A stretch of 53,094 nt of DNA, from contig PFPU01000183.1 of the NCBI GenBank assembly GCA_002793215.1, forward strand, positions 1 to 53,094. Reading direction: 5' to 3'. Shown here one piece after another: positions 36,470-45,534 of the stretch. Source of the stretch: Flavobacteriales bacterium CG_4_10_14_0_2_um_filter_35_18 (GTDB taxonomy: Bacteria > Bacteroidota > Bacteroidia > Flavobacteriales > Flavobacteriaceae). Both the position numbers and the translations under genes were made by a program. The stretch's first letter is position 1. Every line of letters begins with the position of its first letter. The notes beneath the pieces were generated by a model. It searched no databases, had not been told where the DNA came from, and saw only the letters and a list, made by a program, of their open reading frames with translations.

Positions 36470-37786
36470 TTAATATTTTAACCATTTATAGAGTTCTTTA
36501 TAGCTTGGTTTTTTTCCATACATTAAAATGCCAACGCGATAAATTTTTGCTGCAAACCACACCACTCCTAAAAAGGTTATAATGAGCAGCAACATGGAGA
36601 TGCTAATTTGCCACCAAGGTACGCCAAACGGAATGCGCATAAGCATCACAATTGGCGAGGTTAATGGAAAAATGGAGAAAGCCACCGCAATGGGTCCGTG
36701 TGGATTTTCAATCACTGAAAAGCCGACATAAATGGCTATCATAAGTGGAATCATTACGGGAAACATAAATTGTTGGGTGTCGGTTTCGTTATCAACCGCA
36801 GCGCCAATGGCTGCATAGATGGAGCTATAAATTAAATAACCGCCTAAAAAATAGAAGATAAATGACAAAATTAAAGTGACAAAAGGAAAGTCTTTTAATT
36901 CGTGCAACACCAAGGTAAGATTTCCTGAGACAGATTCTTGCATGTGCGCTGTCATTTCGGGCGTTAATTGTGGTGTATTGCTAGATAAGGCACTGAAATC
37001 AGCTCCTAAGGCACTTGAAATTACAAACATTAAAACACCTGCCGAAACCATCCAAATAACAAATTGTAAAATCCCCGCAAGGGCATTTCCAACTATTTTG
37101 CCGAGCATTAAATGAAAAGGTTGAACCGATGAAATAATGACTTCAATAATGCGATTAGTCTTTTCCTCTATCACGCTGCGCATCACAGAAGTGCCATAAA
37201 TAATGATAAACATAAAGATAAGATAGCCAAAAGCACCTCCAGCAACCATTTTTAAAACGCTGCCAACTTTTGATGCTTTTTCGCCTGTATATTTTTCGGC
37301 GCTAATTTCTACTTTGGTATTTGCCGCTTTTATTTTGTCAATATCAAAACCCATTTTTTCGATTTTAATATCGCGTATTTTTTGTTGAAACTTGCTTTCT
37401 AAATCACCTATTAATGAAAGGCTAGGAGAGCCTTCGCCATAAAGTGTAATGCTTTTTGCCAACAGGTCTAAACTGTCTTGTTTTGGAATAAAAATCAAAC
37501 CATAAAAGTTAGATTCAACGGCTTGTTCTCTGGCAATTTCTAAAGATAAGGGCGATAAATTGACGTATTTTGTGGTTTTAGAATCTTTTAAAACATCGGT
37601 AAAGATTCCAGATTGATCAATAAAAGCTACGGTGCGAACTTCCTCGCTGTTTTTGATGTTTAAATAGGCAATTAAAGCAACCATTGCTACCATAATAAGA
37701 GGACTTAATATGGTCATAACAATAAAGGATTTGTTTCGAACTTTAGCTAAAAATTCGCGTTTTATAATGAGTTTGAGTTTATACAT
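36470..37786 (-). CDS. ABC-2-type transporter permease (NatB-like)
   Basis: A 438-residue permease: N-terminal helix (about 22-42) after IIKREFLAKVRNKSFI, a long extracytoplasmic domain (about 43-180), then five or six helices. MRSVIEEKTNRIIEVIISSVQPFHLMLGK is the diagnostic ABC-2/NatB segment. The family exports Na+ or other small molecules or drugs; the substrate is unknown. The start overlaps the ATPase gene by 8 bp, so both are co-translated. Confidence 0.88.
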   Translation of the reverse strand: MYKLKLIIKREFLAKVRNKSFIVMTILSPLIMVAMVALIAYLNIKNSEEVRTVAFIDQSGIFTDVLKDSKTTKYVNLSPLSLEIAREQAVESNFYGLIFIPKQDSLDLLAKSITLYGEGSPSLSLIGDLESKFQQKIRDIKIEKMGFDIDKIKAANTKVEISAEKYTGEKASKVGSVLKMVAGGAFGYLIFMFIIIYGTSVMRSVIEEKTNRIIEVIISSVQPFHLMLGKIVGNALAGILQFVIWMVSAGVLMFVISSALGADFSALSSNTPQLTPEMTAHMQESVSGNLTLVLHELKDFPFVTLILSFIFYFLGGYLIYSSIYAAIGAAVDNETDTQQFMFPVMIPLMIAIYVGFSVIENPHGPIAVAFSIFPLTSPIVMLMRIPFGVPWWQISISMLLLIITFLGVVWFAAKIYRVGILMYGKKPSYKELYKWLKY

Positions 37787-38714
37787 GGCTGTTGTTATTT
37801 ATGGCTTGAATAAAGATATCGTTGGCAGTTGGCACTAGCTCTACAAAATGATTAATTTGAGATTTAGTGCTTAAATAGTTTAACAAACCATTAGAGGTTT
37901 CGCCACTAGACAACTTGATGTTGAGTTTTAAATCATTGTTTAACGATTTGAAAACGGCTGGTGTAATTTTAAATTTTTGTGAGAGTTCGGCTTCTAAAAC
38001 TTTTAAATCTTCGGCAACCAAGCCCACTTCATAGGTGTTGGTTTTAAATTGCTTTTTAATTTCTATTAAATTGCCGTCTAGTATTTTATTTGATTTATTT
38101 ATTAAAGCAATGTGGTCGCAAACTTCTTCAACACTTTCCATGCGGTGGGTAGAAAAAATTATGGTTGCGCCATTGTCGCGTAAAGCTAAAATTTCATCGC
38201 GAATTAAATTGGCATTAATTGGGTCAAATCCGCTAAAAGGCTCATCAAAAATTAATAATTTAGGTTCATGTAATACGGTAACAATAAACTGGACTTTTTG
38301 AGCCATTCCCTTTGAAAGATCTTGAACTTTTTTATCCCACCAACTGCCAATTTCAAATTTTTCGAACCAAATTTTTAATTTTGCTTTGGCATTAGCTTCC
38401 GACATTCCTTTTAATTGCGCTAAATAAATAGACTGTTCGCCAACTTTCATGTTTTTATACAAACCGCGTTCTTCGGGTAAATAGCCAATTGATGAGATGT
38501 GTTTGGGTTGTAATTTCTCACCGTCTAAAAAAATCTGCCCTTCATCTGGCCCCGTAATTTGATTAATAATTCTAATTAAGGTTGTTTTGCCAGCACCATT
38601 TGGGCCTAAAAGTCCAAAAATGCTACCCCTTGCAACCTCTAGTGAAACCTTGTTTAAAGCCCTAAAAGTGCCATAATTTTTAACAACATTCTCAACTTTT
38701 AATAATGAATTCAT
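37779..38714 (-). CDS. ABC transporter ATP-binding protein (NatA-like)
   Basis: A 311-residue ATPase partner of the downstream NatB-like permease. Walker A is GPNGAGKTT, the signature is LSKGMAQKVQ, Walker B is LLIFDEPFSGFDP and the switch His is in IFSTHRM. The C-terminal 80 residues form the DUF4162-type extension frequent in NatA proteins. The ABC operon points away from the MarR gene; the 166-base region between contains the MarR palindrome nearer to the other side. Substrate unknown. Confidence 0.9.
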   Translation of the reverse strand: MNSLLKVENVVKNYGTFRALNKVSLEVARGSIFGLLGPNGAGKTTLIRIINQITGPDEGQIFLDGEKLQPKHISSIGYLPEERGLYKNMKVGEQSIYLAQLKGMSEANAKAKLKIWFEKFEIGSWWDKKVQDLSKGMAQKVQFIVTVLHEPKLLIFDEPFSGFDPINANLIRDEILALRDNGATIIFSTHRMESVEEVCDHIALINKSNKILDGNLIEIKKQFKTNTYEVGLVAEDLKVLEAELSQKFKITPAVFKSLNNDLKLNIKLSSGETSNGLLNYLSTKSQINHFVELVPTANDIFIQAINNNSHV

Positions 38715-38837
38715 AGCATTTACAATTGCTTTAGTACTTCTAAATTAATTTTTAGACAGTGTTAATTTTAATATCTGCCAACAAATATAGCAATATGAGT
38801 TAAAAAATTTAAACAGTTAACAAAACATTAATTTTTT

Positions 38838-38863
38838 ATTTTATTATGCATGCATAATAAAAT
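38838..38863. promoter_or_regulatory. Perfect 26-bp palindrome, probable MarR autoregulatory operator
   Basis: Arms ATTTTATTATGCA and TGCATAATAAAAT meet at 38850/38851 without a spacer. It lies five bases upstream of the -7 box of the MarR gene and covers its -33 region, so a bound dimer would block RNA polymerase. MarR proteins typically bind such AT-rich dyads. Operator function is inferred. Confidence 0.65.
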
Positions 38864-38868
38864 TTTTA

Positions 38869-38876
38869 TATCTTTG
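38869..38876 (+). promoter_or_regulatory. -7 box of the MarR gene; leaderless or near-leaderless transcript predicted
   Basis: TATCTTTG is an exact TAnnTTTG match only four bases before the ATG at 38881, so transcription would start at or next to the start codon, leaving no 5' leader. Confidence 0.5.
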
Positions 38877-38880
38877 AAAA

Positions 38881-39318
38881 ATGAATCGGGAACAATCAAT
38901 AGATCACTGTTTAAGAGCTTCGTGGCAAGCGGTAGCAAAAATGTATAACGAACAAGCGGCGAAGCATAACAGTTCAATGGCAATGGCATTTGTTTTATTA
39001 AATATTGATCACGAAAACGGAACCCCATCAACCACATTAGGTCCCATAATGGGTATGGAATCTACGAGTTTGTCGCGCATTTTAAAATCGATGGAAACAA
39101 AACAACTCATTTATAGAGAGCGAAATCCCGATGATGCTCGCAGTGTGCTTTTAAAATTAACGCCTTTAGGGGAAGAAAAACGAGAAATTTCAAAACAATC
39201 GGTTATTCAATTTAACAAGGTCATTTCTGAACATTTAACAAAAGAAAAAATTGATAATTTTATTGAAGTAACCCGAACCATCACAAAATTAGTAAACGAA
39301 AAATCCATCTTTATCTAA
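38881..39318 (+). CDS. MarR-family transcriptional regulator of fatty-acid oxidation genes
   Basis: A 145-residue winged-helix repressor. The N-terminal part (SIDHCLRASWQAVAKMYNEQ) and TPSTTLGPIMGMESTSLSRI with the recognition helix match the MarR subgroup found before fad operons in Flavobacteria. The wing is RERNPDDARSVLLKL. The fadJ-like gene starts 48 bases downstream on the same strand, so the regulator probably heads or adjoins the beta-oxidation operon, with acyl-CoA or a fatty acid as plausible ligand (inference). A perfect palindrome upstream suggests autorepression. Confidence 0.85.
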   Translation: MNREQSIDHCLRASWQAVAKMYNEQAAKHNSSMAMAFVLLNIDHENGTPSTTLGPIMGMESTSLSRILKSMETKQLIYRERNPDDARSVLLKLTPLGEEKREISKQSVIQFNKVISEHLTKEKIDNFIEVTRTITKLVNEKSIFI

Positions 39319-39329
39319 ATTGAAAGTAA

Positions 39330-39350
39330 TTTAGAAAACAGTTGTCTAAA
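39330..39350. promoter_or_regulatory. Near-perfect 21-bp dyad before the fadJ-like gene
   Basis: Outer arms TTTAGA and TCTAAA; 18 of the 20 non-central positions pair. It sits 16 bases before the ATG at 39367, between the MarR and fadJ-like genes. It is not similar to the 26-bp palindrome, so another regulator or an RNA hairpin is possible. Confidence 0.4.
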
Positions 39351-39366
39351 CTATAAATTTTAAAAA

Positions 39367-41772
39367 ATGAAAAAAAGAACCATTAACAAAGTTGCAGTAA
39401 TCGGCTCAGGAATTATGGGTTCGGGCATTGCTTGTCATTTTGCTAACATCGGCGTTGAGGTGCTGTTGTTAGACATCGCGCCTCGCGAATTAACCGATCA
39501 AGAAAAGGCTAAAGGCTTAACGCTAAACGATGCCGTTGTAAAAAATAGGCTGGTAAATATGCATTTTGGAAATGCGTTAAAATCAAAACCTTCCCCTATT
39601 TATCACGAATCTTTTGCCAGAAGAATTAAAACCGGTAACACCACCGACGATATGGCTAAGATTGCCGATGCTAATTGGATAATTGAAGTGGTTGTTGAAC
39701 GTTTAGACATTAAAAAACTGGTGTTTGAGCAAATTGAAAAATACCGAACTCCCGGAACACTTATCACTTCTAATACCTCTGGAATTCCCATAAAATTTAT
39801 GAATGAAGGGCGCAGCGCAGATTTTCAACAACACTTTGCGGTAACCCATTTCTTTAACCCACCACGCTATTTAAAACTATTTGAAGTCGTTCCCGGACCT
39901 GCTTGCTCACCAGAAGTTACCAGCTTTTTGATGAATTATGGCGAAAAATTCCTCGGCAAAACTGCCGTGTTGGCTAAAGATACACCTGCTTTTATCGGAA
40001 ATCGCATAGGTGTTTTTGGCATCATGAATTTATTTCATGTGGTAAACGAACTTGGCCTAAGCGTTGAAGAAGTTGACAAATTAACTGGTCCAATTATAGG
40101 ACGACCTAAATCGGCTACCTTTAGAACCGTTGATGTGGTTGGACTCGACACTTTGGTTCACACCTCAAATGGCGTTCACGATAATGCGCCAAATGATGAA
40201 ATGCACAACACTTTTAAAATCCCTGACTTTATCAACAAAATGATGGAAAATCAGTGGCTTGGCAGCAAAACAAACCAAGGTTTTTATAAGAGTACAACCA
40301 ATAAGGAAGGCAAACGCGAAATTCTTGTTTTAGATTTAAAAACGATGGAATATCGCGCTGCAAACCCTGTAAATTTTGCAACATTGGGAATGACTAAAAC
40401 CATCGATAAAGTTATTGACCGTTATAAAGTTTTGGTTACCGGAAAAGATAAAGCGGGCGATTTTTATCGAAAAACCCTTGCCGCTATGTTTCAATATGCT
40501 TCCAATCGTGTTCCCGAAATTTGTGATGACCTTCACGCCATTGATGCTGCTATGAAAGCTGGTTTTGGTTGGGATTTTGGGCCTTTTGAAATTTGGGATT
40601 CTATAGGGGTAGAAAAAGGTATTGAATTGATGAAAGTCGAAGCTTACAAACCAAATGCTTGGGTAAATGAAATGCTAACTAGCGGACAAACATCATTTTA
40701 TACGGTTAAAGAAGGTGCTAAATATTATTATAACATCAATAAAAAACAACAAGAAAAAATTCCAGGACAAGATGCCTTTATCATTTTAGATAACATAAGA
40801 GAAGCTAAAACCATTTGGAGCAATGCCGATGCATCCATTCAACATTTGGGTGATGGTGTTTTAAATGTTGAATTCCGCTCAAAAATGAACACGATAGGCG
40901 CGGGTGTTATTGAAGCCATTAATAAAGGAATAGATTTAGCCGAAAAAGAATATTCTAGTGTTATTATTGGCAATCAAGCACCTAACTTTACTGTTGGAGC
41001 CAATTTGGCAATGGTATTTATGTTGGCGGTAGAGCAAGAATACGACGAGTTAAATTACGCCATTAAAGCCTTTCAAGATACCGTTATGCGCCTCCGCTAT
41101 TCATCTATTCCCACCATTGTTGCACCTCAAGGGATGACGCTTGGTGGCGGATGTGAAATGACACTTCACGCCGATATGGTTGTGGCTGCAGCCGAATCAT
41201 ATATAGGATTGGTAGAGTTTGGTGTAGGCCTACTTCCGGGTGGAGCCGGAACTAAAGAAATGGCTTTAAGAGCCGCCGCTACTTTTAAAGAAGGAGACGT
41301 GCAATTAAACAGTTTACGTCAACATTTTTTGCCTATTGCAATGGCTAAAGTAAGTACTTCAGCTTATGAAGCCTTTGATGTAAACATCCTTCAAAAAGGA
41401 AAAGATATAGTAGTGGTTAACCGCGATCGCCAGTTGGCAACGGCCAAACGCTATGCCATTCAAATGGTTGAAAATGGTTATACAAGACCTATCAAACAAC
41501 AAGTTAAAGTTTTAGGAAAACAAGCTTTAGGCATGTTTTTAGTAGGAACTGACGCAATGGAAAAAGGATTCTATATATCAGAACACGATAAAAAAATAGG
41601 CAACAAAATTGCGTATGTTATGTCGGGTGGCGATTTATCAGAACCTACTTACGTATCGGAGCAATACCTTTTAGATATAGAACGCGAAGCATTTTTATCG
41701 CTTTTAACCGAACGAAAAACTTTGGAACGTATAGAATATACTTTAAAAACAGGGAAACCTTTGCGAAACTAA
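39367..41772 (+). CDS. fadJ: Bifunctional 3-hydroxyacyl-CoA dehydrogenase / enoyl-CoA hydratase
   Basis: An 801-residue fusion performing the hydration and second oxidation of beta-oxidation. The dehydrogenase comes first: NAD motif KVAVIGSGIMGSG, catalytic His in TVTHFFNPP (here VTHFFNPPRYLKLFEVV), and DTPAFIGNRIG. The hydratase/isomerase-like domain is C-terminal (about 480-800), with GMTLGGGCEM forming the oxyanion hole and GLVEFGVGLLPGGAGT the catalytic region. This order is opposite to E. coli FadB/FadJ (hydratase first) but regular in Bacteroidota. First of three genes for a complete cycle with thiolase and acyl-CoA dehydrogenase. Likely repressed by the upstream MarR protein. Confidence 0.92.
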   Translation: MKKRTINKVAVIGSGIMGSGIACHFANIGVEVLLLDIAPRELTDQEKAKGLTLNDAVVKNRLVNMHFGNALKSKPSPIYHESFARRIKTGNTTDDMAKIADANWIIEVVVERLDIKKLVFEQIEKYRTPGTLITSNTSGIPIKFMNEGRSADFQQHFAVTHFFNPPRYLKLFEVVPGPACSPEVTSFLMNYGEKFLGKTAVLAKDTPAFIGNRIGVFGIMNLFHVVNELGLSVEEVDKLTGPIIGRPKSATFRTVDVVGLDTLVHTSNGVHDNAPNDEMHNTFKIPDFINKMMENQWLGSKTNQGFYKSTTNKEGKREILVLDLKTMEYRAANPVNFATLGMTKTIDKVIDRYKVLVTGKDKAGDFYRKTLAAMFQYASNRVPEICDDLHAIDAAMKAGFGWDFGPFEIWDSIGVEKGIELMKVEAYKPNAWVNEMLTSGQTSFYTVKEGAKYYYNINKKQQEKIPGQDAFIILDNIREAKTIWSNADASIQHLGDGVLNVEFRSKMNTIGAGVIEAINKGIDLAEKEYSSVIIGNQAPNFTVGANLAMVFMLAVEQEYDELNYAIKAFQDTVMRLRYSSIPTIVAPQGMTLGGGCEMTLHADMVVAAAESYIGLVEFGVGLLPGGAGTKEMALRAAATFKEGDVQLNSLRQHFLPIAMAKVSTSAYEAFDVNILQKGKDIVVVNRDRQLATAKRYAIQMVENGYTRPIKQQVKVLGKQALGMFLVGTDAMEKGFYISEHDKKIGNKIAYVMSGGDLSEPTYVSEQYLLDIEREAFLSLLTERKTLERIEYTLKTGKPLRN

Positions 41773-41841
41773 GTGCTAAGTAAAATACCACTATGAAACG
41801 ATTTGAAGAACAAAATTTTCCAAAAAAACACAAAATCATCA

Positions 41842-41869
41842 TACTTAATACTTAATACTTAATACGTAA
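41842..41869 (+). repeat. Heptanucleotide tandem repeat, four units
   Basis: Three exact units TACTTAA and a fourth with one change (TACGTAA), in the 139-base gap between the fadJ-like gene and thiolase, ending 42 bases before the thiolase ATG. A short non-gene array; slippage would alter the spacing inside the operon. Confidence 0.7.
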
Positions 41870-41911
41870 TACCAGATACCAGTTACTTGATTCTTAACTA
41901 ATACACATTTT

Positions 41912-43096
41912 ATGAAAACAGCATATATTATACAGGGCTTTAGAACAGCCGTAGGAAAAGCACCAAAAGGCGTTTTCCGATTTAAAAGATCTGACGAATT
42001 AGCCGCCGAAACCATTAAGCACTTATTAAAAGCCGTTCCCCAACTTGAGGTGTCGCGCATAGATGATGTTATGGTAGGTTGCGCGATGCCCGAAGGCGCT
42101 CAAGGTTTAAATATGGGGCGCTTAATTTCGCTTATGGGGCTCAATACCATTGATGTTCCCGGTGTTACCGTTAACCGATTTTGCTCCTCAGGACTTGAAA
42201 CCATAGCTATGGCAACTGCAAAAATTGCCAGCGGTATGGCCGATTGCATTATTGCCGGAGGTGCTGAAAGTATGAGTTCAGTGCCAATGGGTGGCTATAA
42301 ACCTGAGTTAAATTACGATAGCGTTAAGGCTGGCCACGAAGATTATTACTGGGGTATGGGCACTACCGCCGAAGCTGTTGCCAATAAATACAGCATCTCT
42401 CGCGAAGACCAAGATTTATTTTCTTTCAACTCACATCAAAAAGCCTTGAAAGCCATTAAAGATGGAATATTTAAACAAGATATCGTTCCGATAACGGTAA
42501 ATCAAACTTATATAGATGCATCAGGCAAACGCAATGAAAAAAGCTATATAGTCGATACCGAAGAAGGTCCAAGAGCAGATACTTCGTTAGAAGTTTTAGC
42601 TAAATTGCGCCCTGTTTTTGCTCAAGGCGGAAGTGTAACTGCCGGAAATTCCTCGCAAATGAGTGATGGTGCGGCCTTTGTTTTGGTGATGAGTGAAGCA
42701 ATGGTAAAGGAACTAAACTTAGAACCTATTGCACGTTTGGTGAGTTATGTTCCCGTTGGTGTTGAGCCTAGTTTAATGGGCATTGGCCCTATGGTTGCCA
42801 TTCCAAAAGCCCTAAAACGCGCCGGACTCGACTTAAAAGATATCAATTTAATAGAACTTAATGAGGCATTTGCATCGCAATCACTTGCAGTAATGAGAGG
42901 TTTAAAACTAAACCCTGATATTGTAAACGTCAATGGAGGCGCTATCGCAATGGGTCATCCACTTGGATGCACTGGCGCAAAATTATCAGTTCAAATTTTT
43001 AATGAACTCCGTCGCAGAAAACAAAAATATGGCATAGTAACCATGTGTGTTGGAACCGGTCAAGGCGCTGCAGGTATTTATGAATTACTATCTTAA
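41912..43096 (+). CDS. fadA: Acetyl-CoA acyltransferase (thiolase)
   Basis: A 394-residue thiolase that splits 3-ketoacyl-CoA with CoA in the last step of beta-oxidation. The nucleophile is in VNRFCSSGLETIAMA (Cys near residue 92), IAGGAESMSSVPMGG follows, and the C-terminal motifs NGGAIAMGHPLGCTGAKL (His) and CVGTGQGAAGIYE (second Cys) are intact. It lies between the fadJ-like and acyl-CoA dehydrogenase genes. Length and motifs are standard for the degradative class. Confidence 0.93.
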   Translation: MKTAYIIQGFRTAVGKAPKGVFRFKRSDELAAETIKHLLKAVPQLEVSRIDDVMVGCAMPEGAQGLNMGRLISLMGLNTIDVPGVTVNRFCSSGLETIAMATAKIASGMADCIIAGGAESMSSVPMGGYKPELNYDSVKAGHEDYYWGMGTTAEAVANKYSISREDQDLFSFNSHQKALKAIKDGIFKQDIVPITVNQTYIDASGKRNEKSYIVDTEEGPRADTSLEVLAKLRPVFAQGGSVTAGNSSQMSDGAAFVLVMSEAMVKELNLEPIARLVSYVPVGVEPSLMGIGPMVAIPKALKRAGLDLKDINLIELNEAFASQSLAVMRGLKLNPDIVNVNGGAIAMGHPLGCTGAKLSVQIFNELRRRKQKYGIVTMCVGTGQGAAGIYELLS

Positions 43097-43137
43097 CAAT
43101 AAAAACCTATTTATATCTCAATTTAAACTTAGAAAAA

Positions 43138-44955
43138 ATGAGTACAGAACAAACAAACAAAGAATTAATTAGAGGCGGACAATTTCTTGTAAAAGCAGTT
43201 GATTGCGAGGATATTTTTACGCCCGAAGATTTTTCAGAAGAACAACTGATGATGAAAGATGCCGTAAGAGAATTTGTTGACAGAGAAATTTGGCCAAACA
43301 AACCACGTTTTGAAAAGAAAGATTATGCCTTTACCGAAGAAATTATGCGCAAAGCAGGTGAACTCGGCTTTTTAGGCGTATCCGTTCCCGAAGAATACGG
43401 TGGAATGGGGATGGGTTTTGTAGATACCATGTTGGTTTGCGATTATATTTCGGGCGCAACAGGTTCATTTAGCACTGCCTTTGGGGCTCACACCGGAATA
43501 GGAACAATGCCTATTACTCTTTACGGAACCGAAGCACAAAAACAAAAATACGTTCCAAAATTAGCAACCGGCGAATGGTTTGGCGCGTATTGTTTAACCG
43601 AACCAAGCGCAGGAAGTGATGCCAACTCGGGTAAAACAAAAGCCGTTTTATCTAGTGATGGTAAATATTACAGCATTACAGGTCAAAAAATGTGGATTTC
43701 CAATTCTGGATTTTGCAGTTTGATGATTGTTTTTGCGCGTATTGAAAATGATAAAAACATCACCGGTTTTATCGTTGAACGCGATAAAAATAACCCTAAT
43801 GGCATCACCATGGGCGAAGAAGAACACAAACTAGGAATTAGATCTTCCTCAACAAGACAAGTATTTTTTAACGAAACTAAAGTGCCAGTAGAAAATATGT
43901 TATCAGAAAGGGGAAACGGATTTAAAATTGCGATGAACGCGCTAAACGTAGGTCGCATTAAATTAGCGGCTGCCTGTTTAGATGCTCAACGTCGAGTGAT
44001 TACAGAATCGGTCAAATATGCCAATCAACGCGAACAATTCAATACGCCCATTTCAAGTTTTGGCGCTATTCAACAAAAAATCGCCGAAATCACCACAAAC
44101 TGCTGGGTAGGTGAATCGGCCAGTTATCGCGCTGCAAAAAATATTGAAGACCGCATTGCGCTTCGCAAAAATAATGGAAAAGACTCTCATCAAGAAGCCG
44201 AATTAAAAGGCGTTGAAGAATATGCCATTGAATGTTCTATCCTTAAAGTAGCCGTTTCAGAATACACACAAAAATGTACCGACGAAGCGATTCAAATTTT
44301 TGGTGGAATGGGATTTTCGGAAGATACCCCTATAGAATCGGCTTGGCGCGATGCGCGTATTGCTAGAATTTATGAAGGTACAAACGAAATTAACCGCATG
44401 ATTAGCATTGGTATGATGATTAAAAAAGCGATGAAAGGCCATGTAGCTTTATTGGCTCCAGCTATGGCTGTTGCTAAAGAATTGACTAGTATGCCATCAT
44501 TTGACCAACCAGATTATTCCGTTTTATTTGCCGAAGAAAAACAGATTATCGCCAATCTTAAAAAACTATTTTTAATGGTGGCAGGCCCTGTTTTGCAGAA
44601 ATATGGTGAAAAAATTGACGAACACCAACAATTAATGTTGGCATCATCTGATATTTTGATTCAGATTTATATGGCTGAATCTGCAATTTTGCGTGCCGAA
44701 AAATTGGCTAAAAAATTAGGAGCAGATAAGGTTGAGGCACAAATTGCCATGGCGCGCTTAAACCTATTCTATGCCATAGATATTATTGAAACGGCTGGTA
44801 AACATTCAATAATTTCTTTTGCCGAAGGTGACGAACAACGCATGATGTTAGTTGGTTTAAAACGCTATACAAAATACGTTAATTATCCAAATATCATAGG
44901 TTTGCGCAATATTATTGCTCAAAAAGTTATTGCTGAAAGCAGTTATTGTTTTTAG
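43138..44955 (+). CDS. Acyl-CoA dehydrogenase, long form
   Basis: A 605-residue FAD enzyme for the first oxidation of acyl-CoA. The core dehydrogenase occupies about residues 30-420: AYCLTEPSAGSDANSG and ITGQKMWISNSGF (flavin-binding middle domain) and DEAIQIFGGMGFSEDTPIES, then IYEGTNEINRM, which usually includes the catalytic Glu. The remaining 180 residues form an extra helical domain, as in the very-long-chain type enzymes. Third gene of the fad operon, 41 bases after thiolase. A strong terminator follows. Confidence 0.92.
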   Translation: MSTEQTNKELIRGGQFLVKAVDCEDIFTPEDFSEEQLMMKDAVREFVDREIWPNKPRFEKKDYAFTEEIMRKAGELGFLGVSVPEEYGGMGMGFVDTMLVCDYISGATGSFSTAFGAHTGIGTMPITLYGTEAQKQKYVPKLATGEWFGAYCLTEPSAGSDANSGKTKAVLSSDGKYYSITGQKMWISNSGFCSLMIVFARIENDKNITGFIVERDKNNPNGITMGEEEHKLGIRSSSTRQVFFNETKVPVENMLSERGNGFKIAMNALNVGRIKLAAACLDAQRRVITESVKYANQREQFNTPISSFGAIQQKIAEITTNCWVGESASYRAAKNIEDRIALRKNNGKDSHQEAELKGVEEYAIECSILKVAVSEYTQKCTDEAIQIFGGMGFSEDTPIESAWRDARIARIYEGTNEINRMISIGMMIKKAMKGHVALLAPAMAVAKELTSMPSFDQPDYSVLFAEEKQIIANLKKLFLMVAGPVLQKYGEKIDEHQQLMLASSDILIQIYMAESAILRAEKLAKKLGADKVEAQIAMARLNLFYAIDIIETAGKHSIISFAEGDEQRMMLVGLKRYTKYVNYPNIIGLRNIIAQKVIAESSYCF

Positions 44956-44990
44956 GTAGGTTTAGGTTTAGTAAGCTGCTGCAATAACAA

Positions 44991-45020
44991 AATCCCGAGT
45001 CAATTGACTCGGGATTTTTT
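44991..45020 (+). terminator. Terminator of the fad operon
   Basis: Perfect 13-bp arms AATCCCGAGTCAA and TTGACTCGGGATT meeting at 45003/45004, then a run of Ts. Lies 36 bases after the acyl-CoA dehydrogenase stop. Confidence 0.92.
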
Positions 45021-45155
45021 ATGCTTATAGTTGAGAGAATGTAAAAATTAAAGTGTTTTTGGTGACTGAAATAACATAGGGGCAGGGTGGTTTGATTGTT
45101 TAATTTGCCTTTTATAAAATTTTATTTCTTATTTATTTCAAAACAATTAAATACG

Positions 45156-45530
45156 TCAATTCATTTTTAAAGGTTCAAAATCGGCAGTGTACATTGCTTT
45201 AATAAGTGGTTTATATTTGTTATAAGTTTTTATATGATAAGGGTGTTTTAAATAATTATCTAAACCCTGCTTGTCTTTAAAAGTTAGCACAATGCTATAC
45301 CCAAAATTGGTAATGGTATTTCGTTCGTTGGATTCAATTTTTCCTATGGCTACATCTAAAACATCGGAAATGTCTTTAAAATGCAGAATGTCATTAATCA
45401 TTTCAGTTTGGGGGGTATTAACATCATACTCTAAAAGTAATACGTGATAATAACCAGCTGGTTTTGTGTTGTTACACGAAACAAAAGCGAATAAAGTTGC
45501 GATAAAAAAAATTTTTTTCAAGGTTTTCAT
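45156..45530 (-). CDS. Dabb-domain (stress-responsive alpha-beta barrel) lipoprotein
   Basis: A 124-residue lipoprotein: signal FFIATLFAFVSC with Cys19 as lipidation site. The remaining 100 residues form a ferredoxin-like Dabb domain (YYHVLLLEYDVNTPQ, ITNFGYSIVLTFKDKQGLDNYLKHPYHI), dimeric in known members and of no fixed function. It is four bases downstream of the Nramp-like gene, so it is in the same operon. A link to metal transport is possible but only from position. Confidence 0.8.
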   Translation of the reverse strand: MKTLKKIFFIATLFAFVSCNNTKPAGYYHVLLLEYDVNTPQTEMINDILHFKDISDVLDVAIGKIESNERNTITNFGYSIVLTFKDKQGLDNYLKHPYHIKTYNKYKPLIKAMYTADFEPLKMN

Positions 45531-45534
45531 AATG

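Noticed and set aside
41793-41855. Short open frame of 20 codons starting MKRFEEQNF between the fadJ-like gene and thiolase
   Set aside because: It ends inside the heptamer repeat, has no recognisable motif or clear ribosome binding site, and is too short to support as a gene.
41842-41869. Heptamer array as a CRISPR remnant
   Set aside because: Units are seven bases without spacers and no cas gene is in the window.
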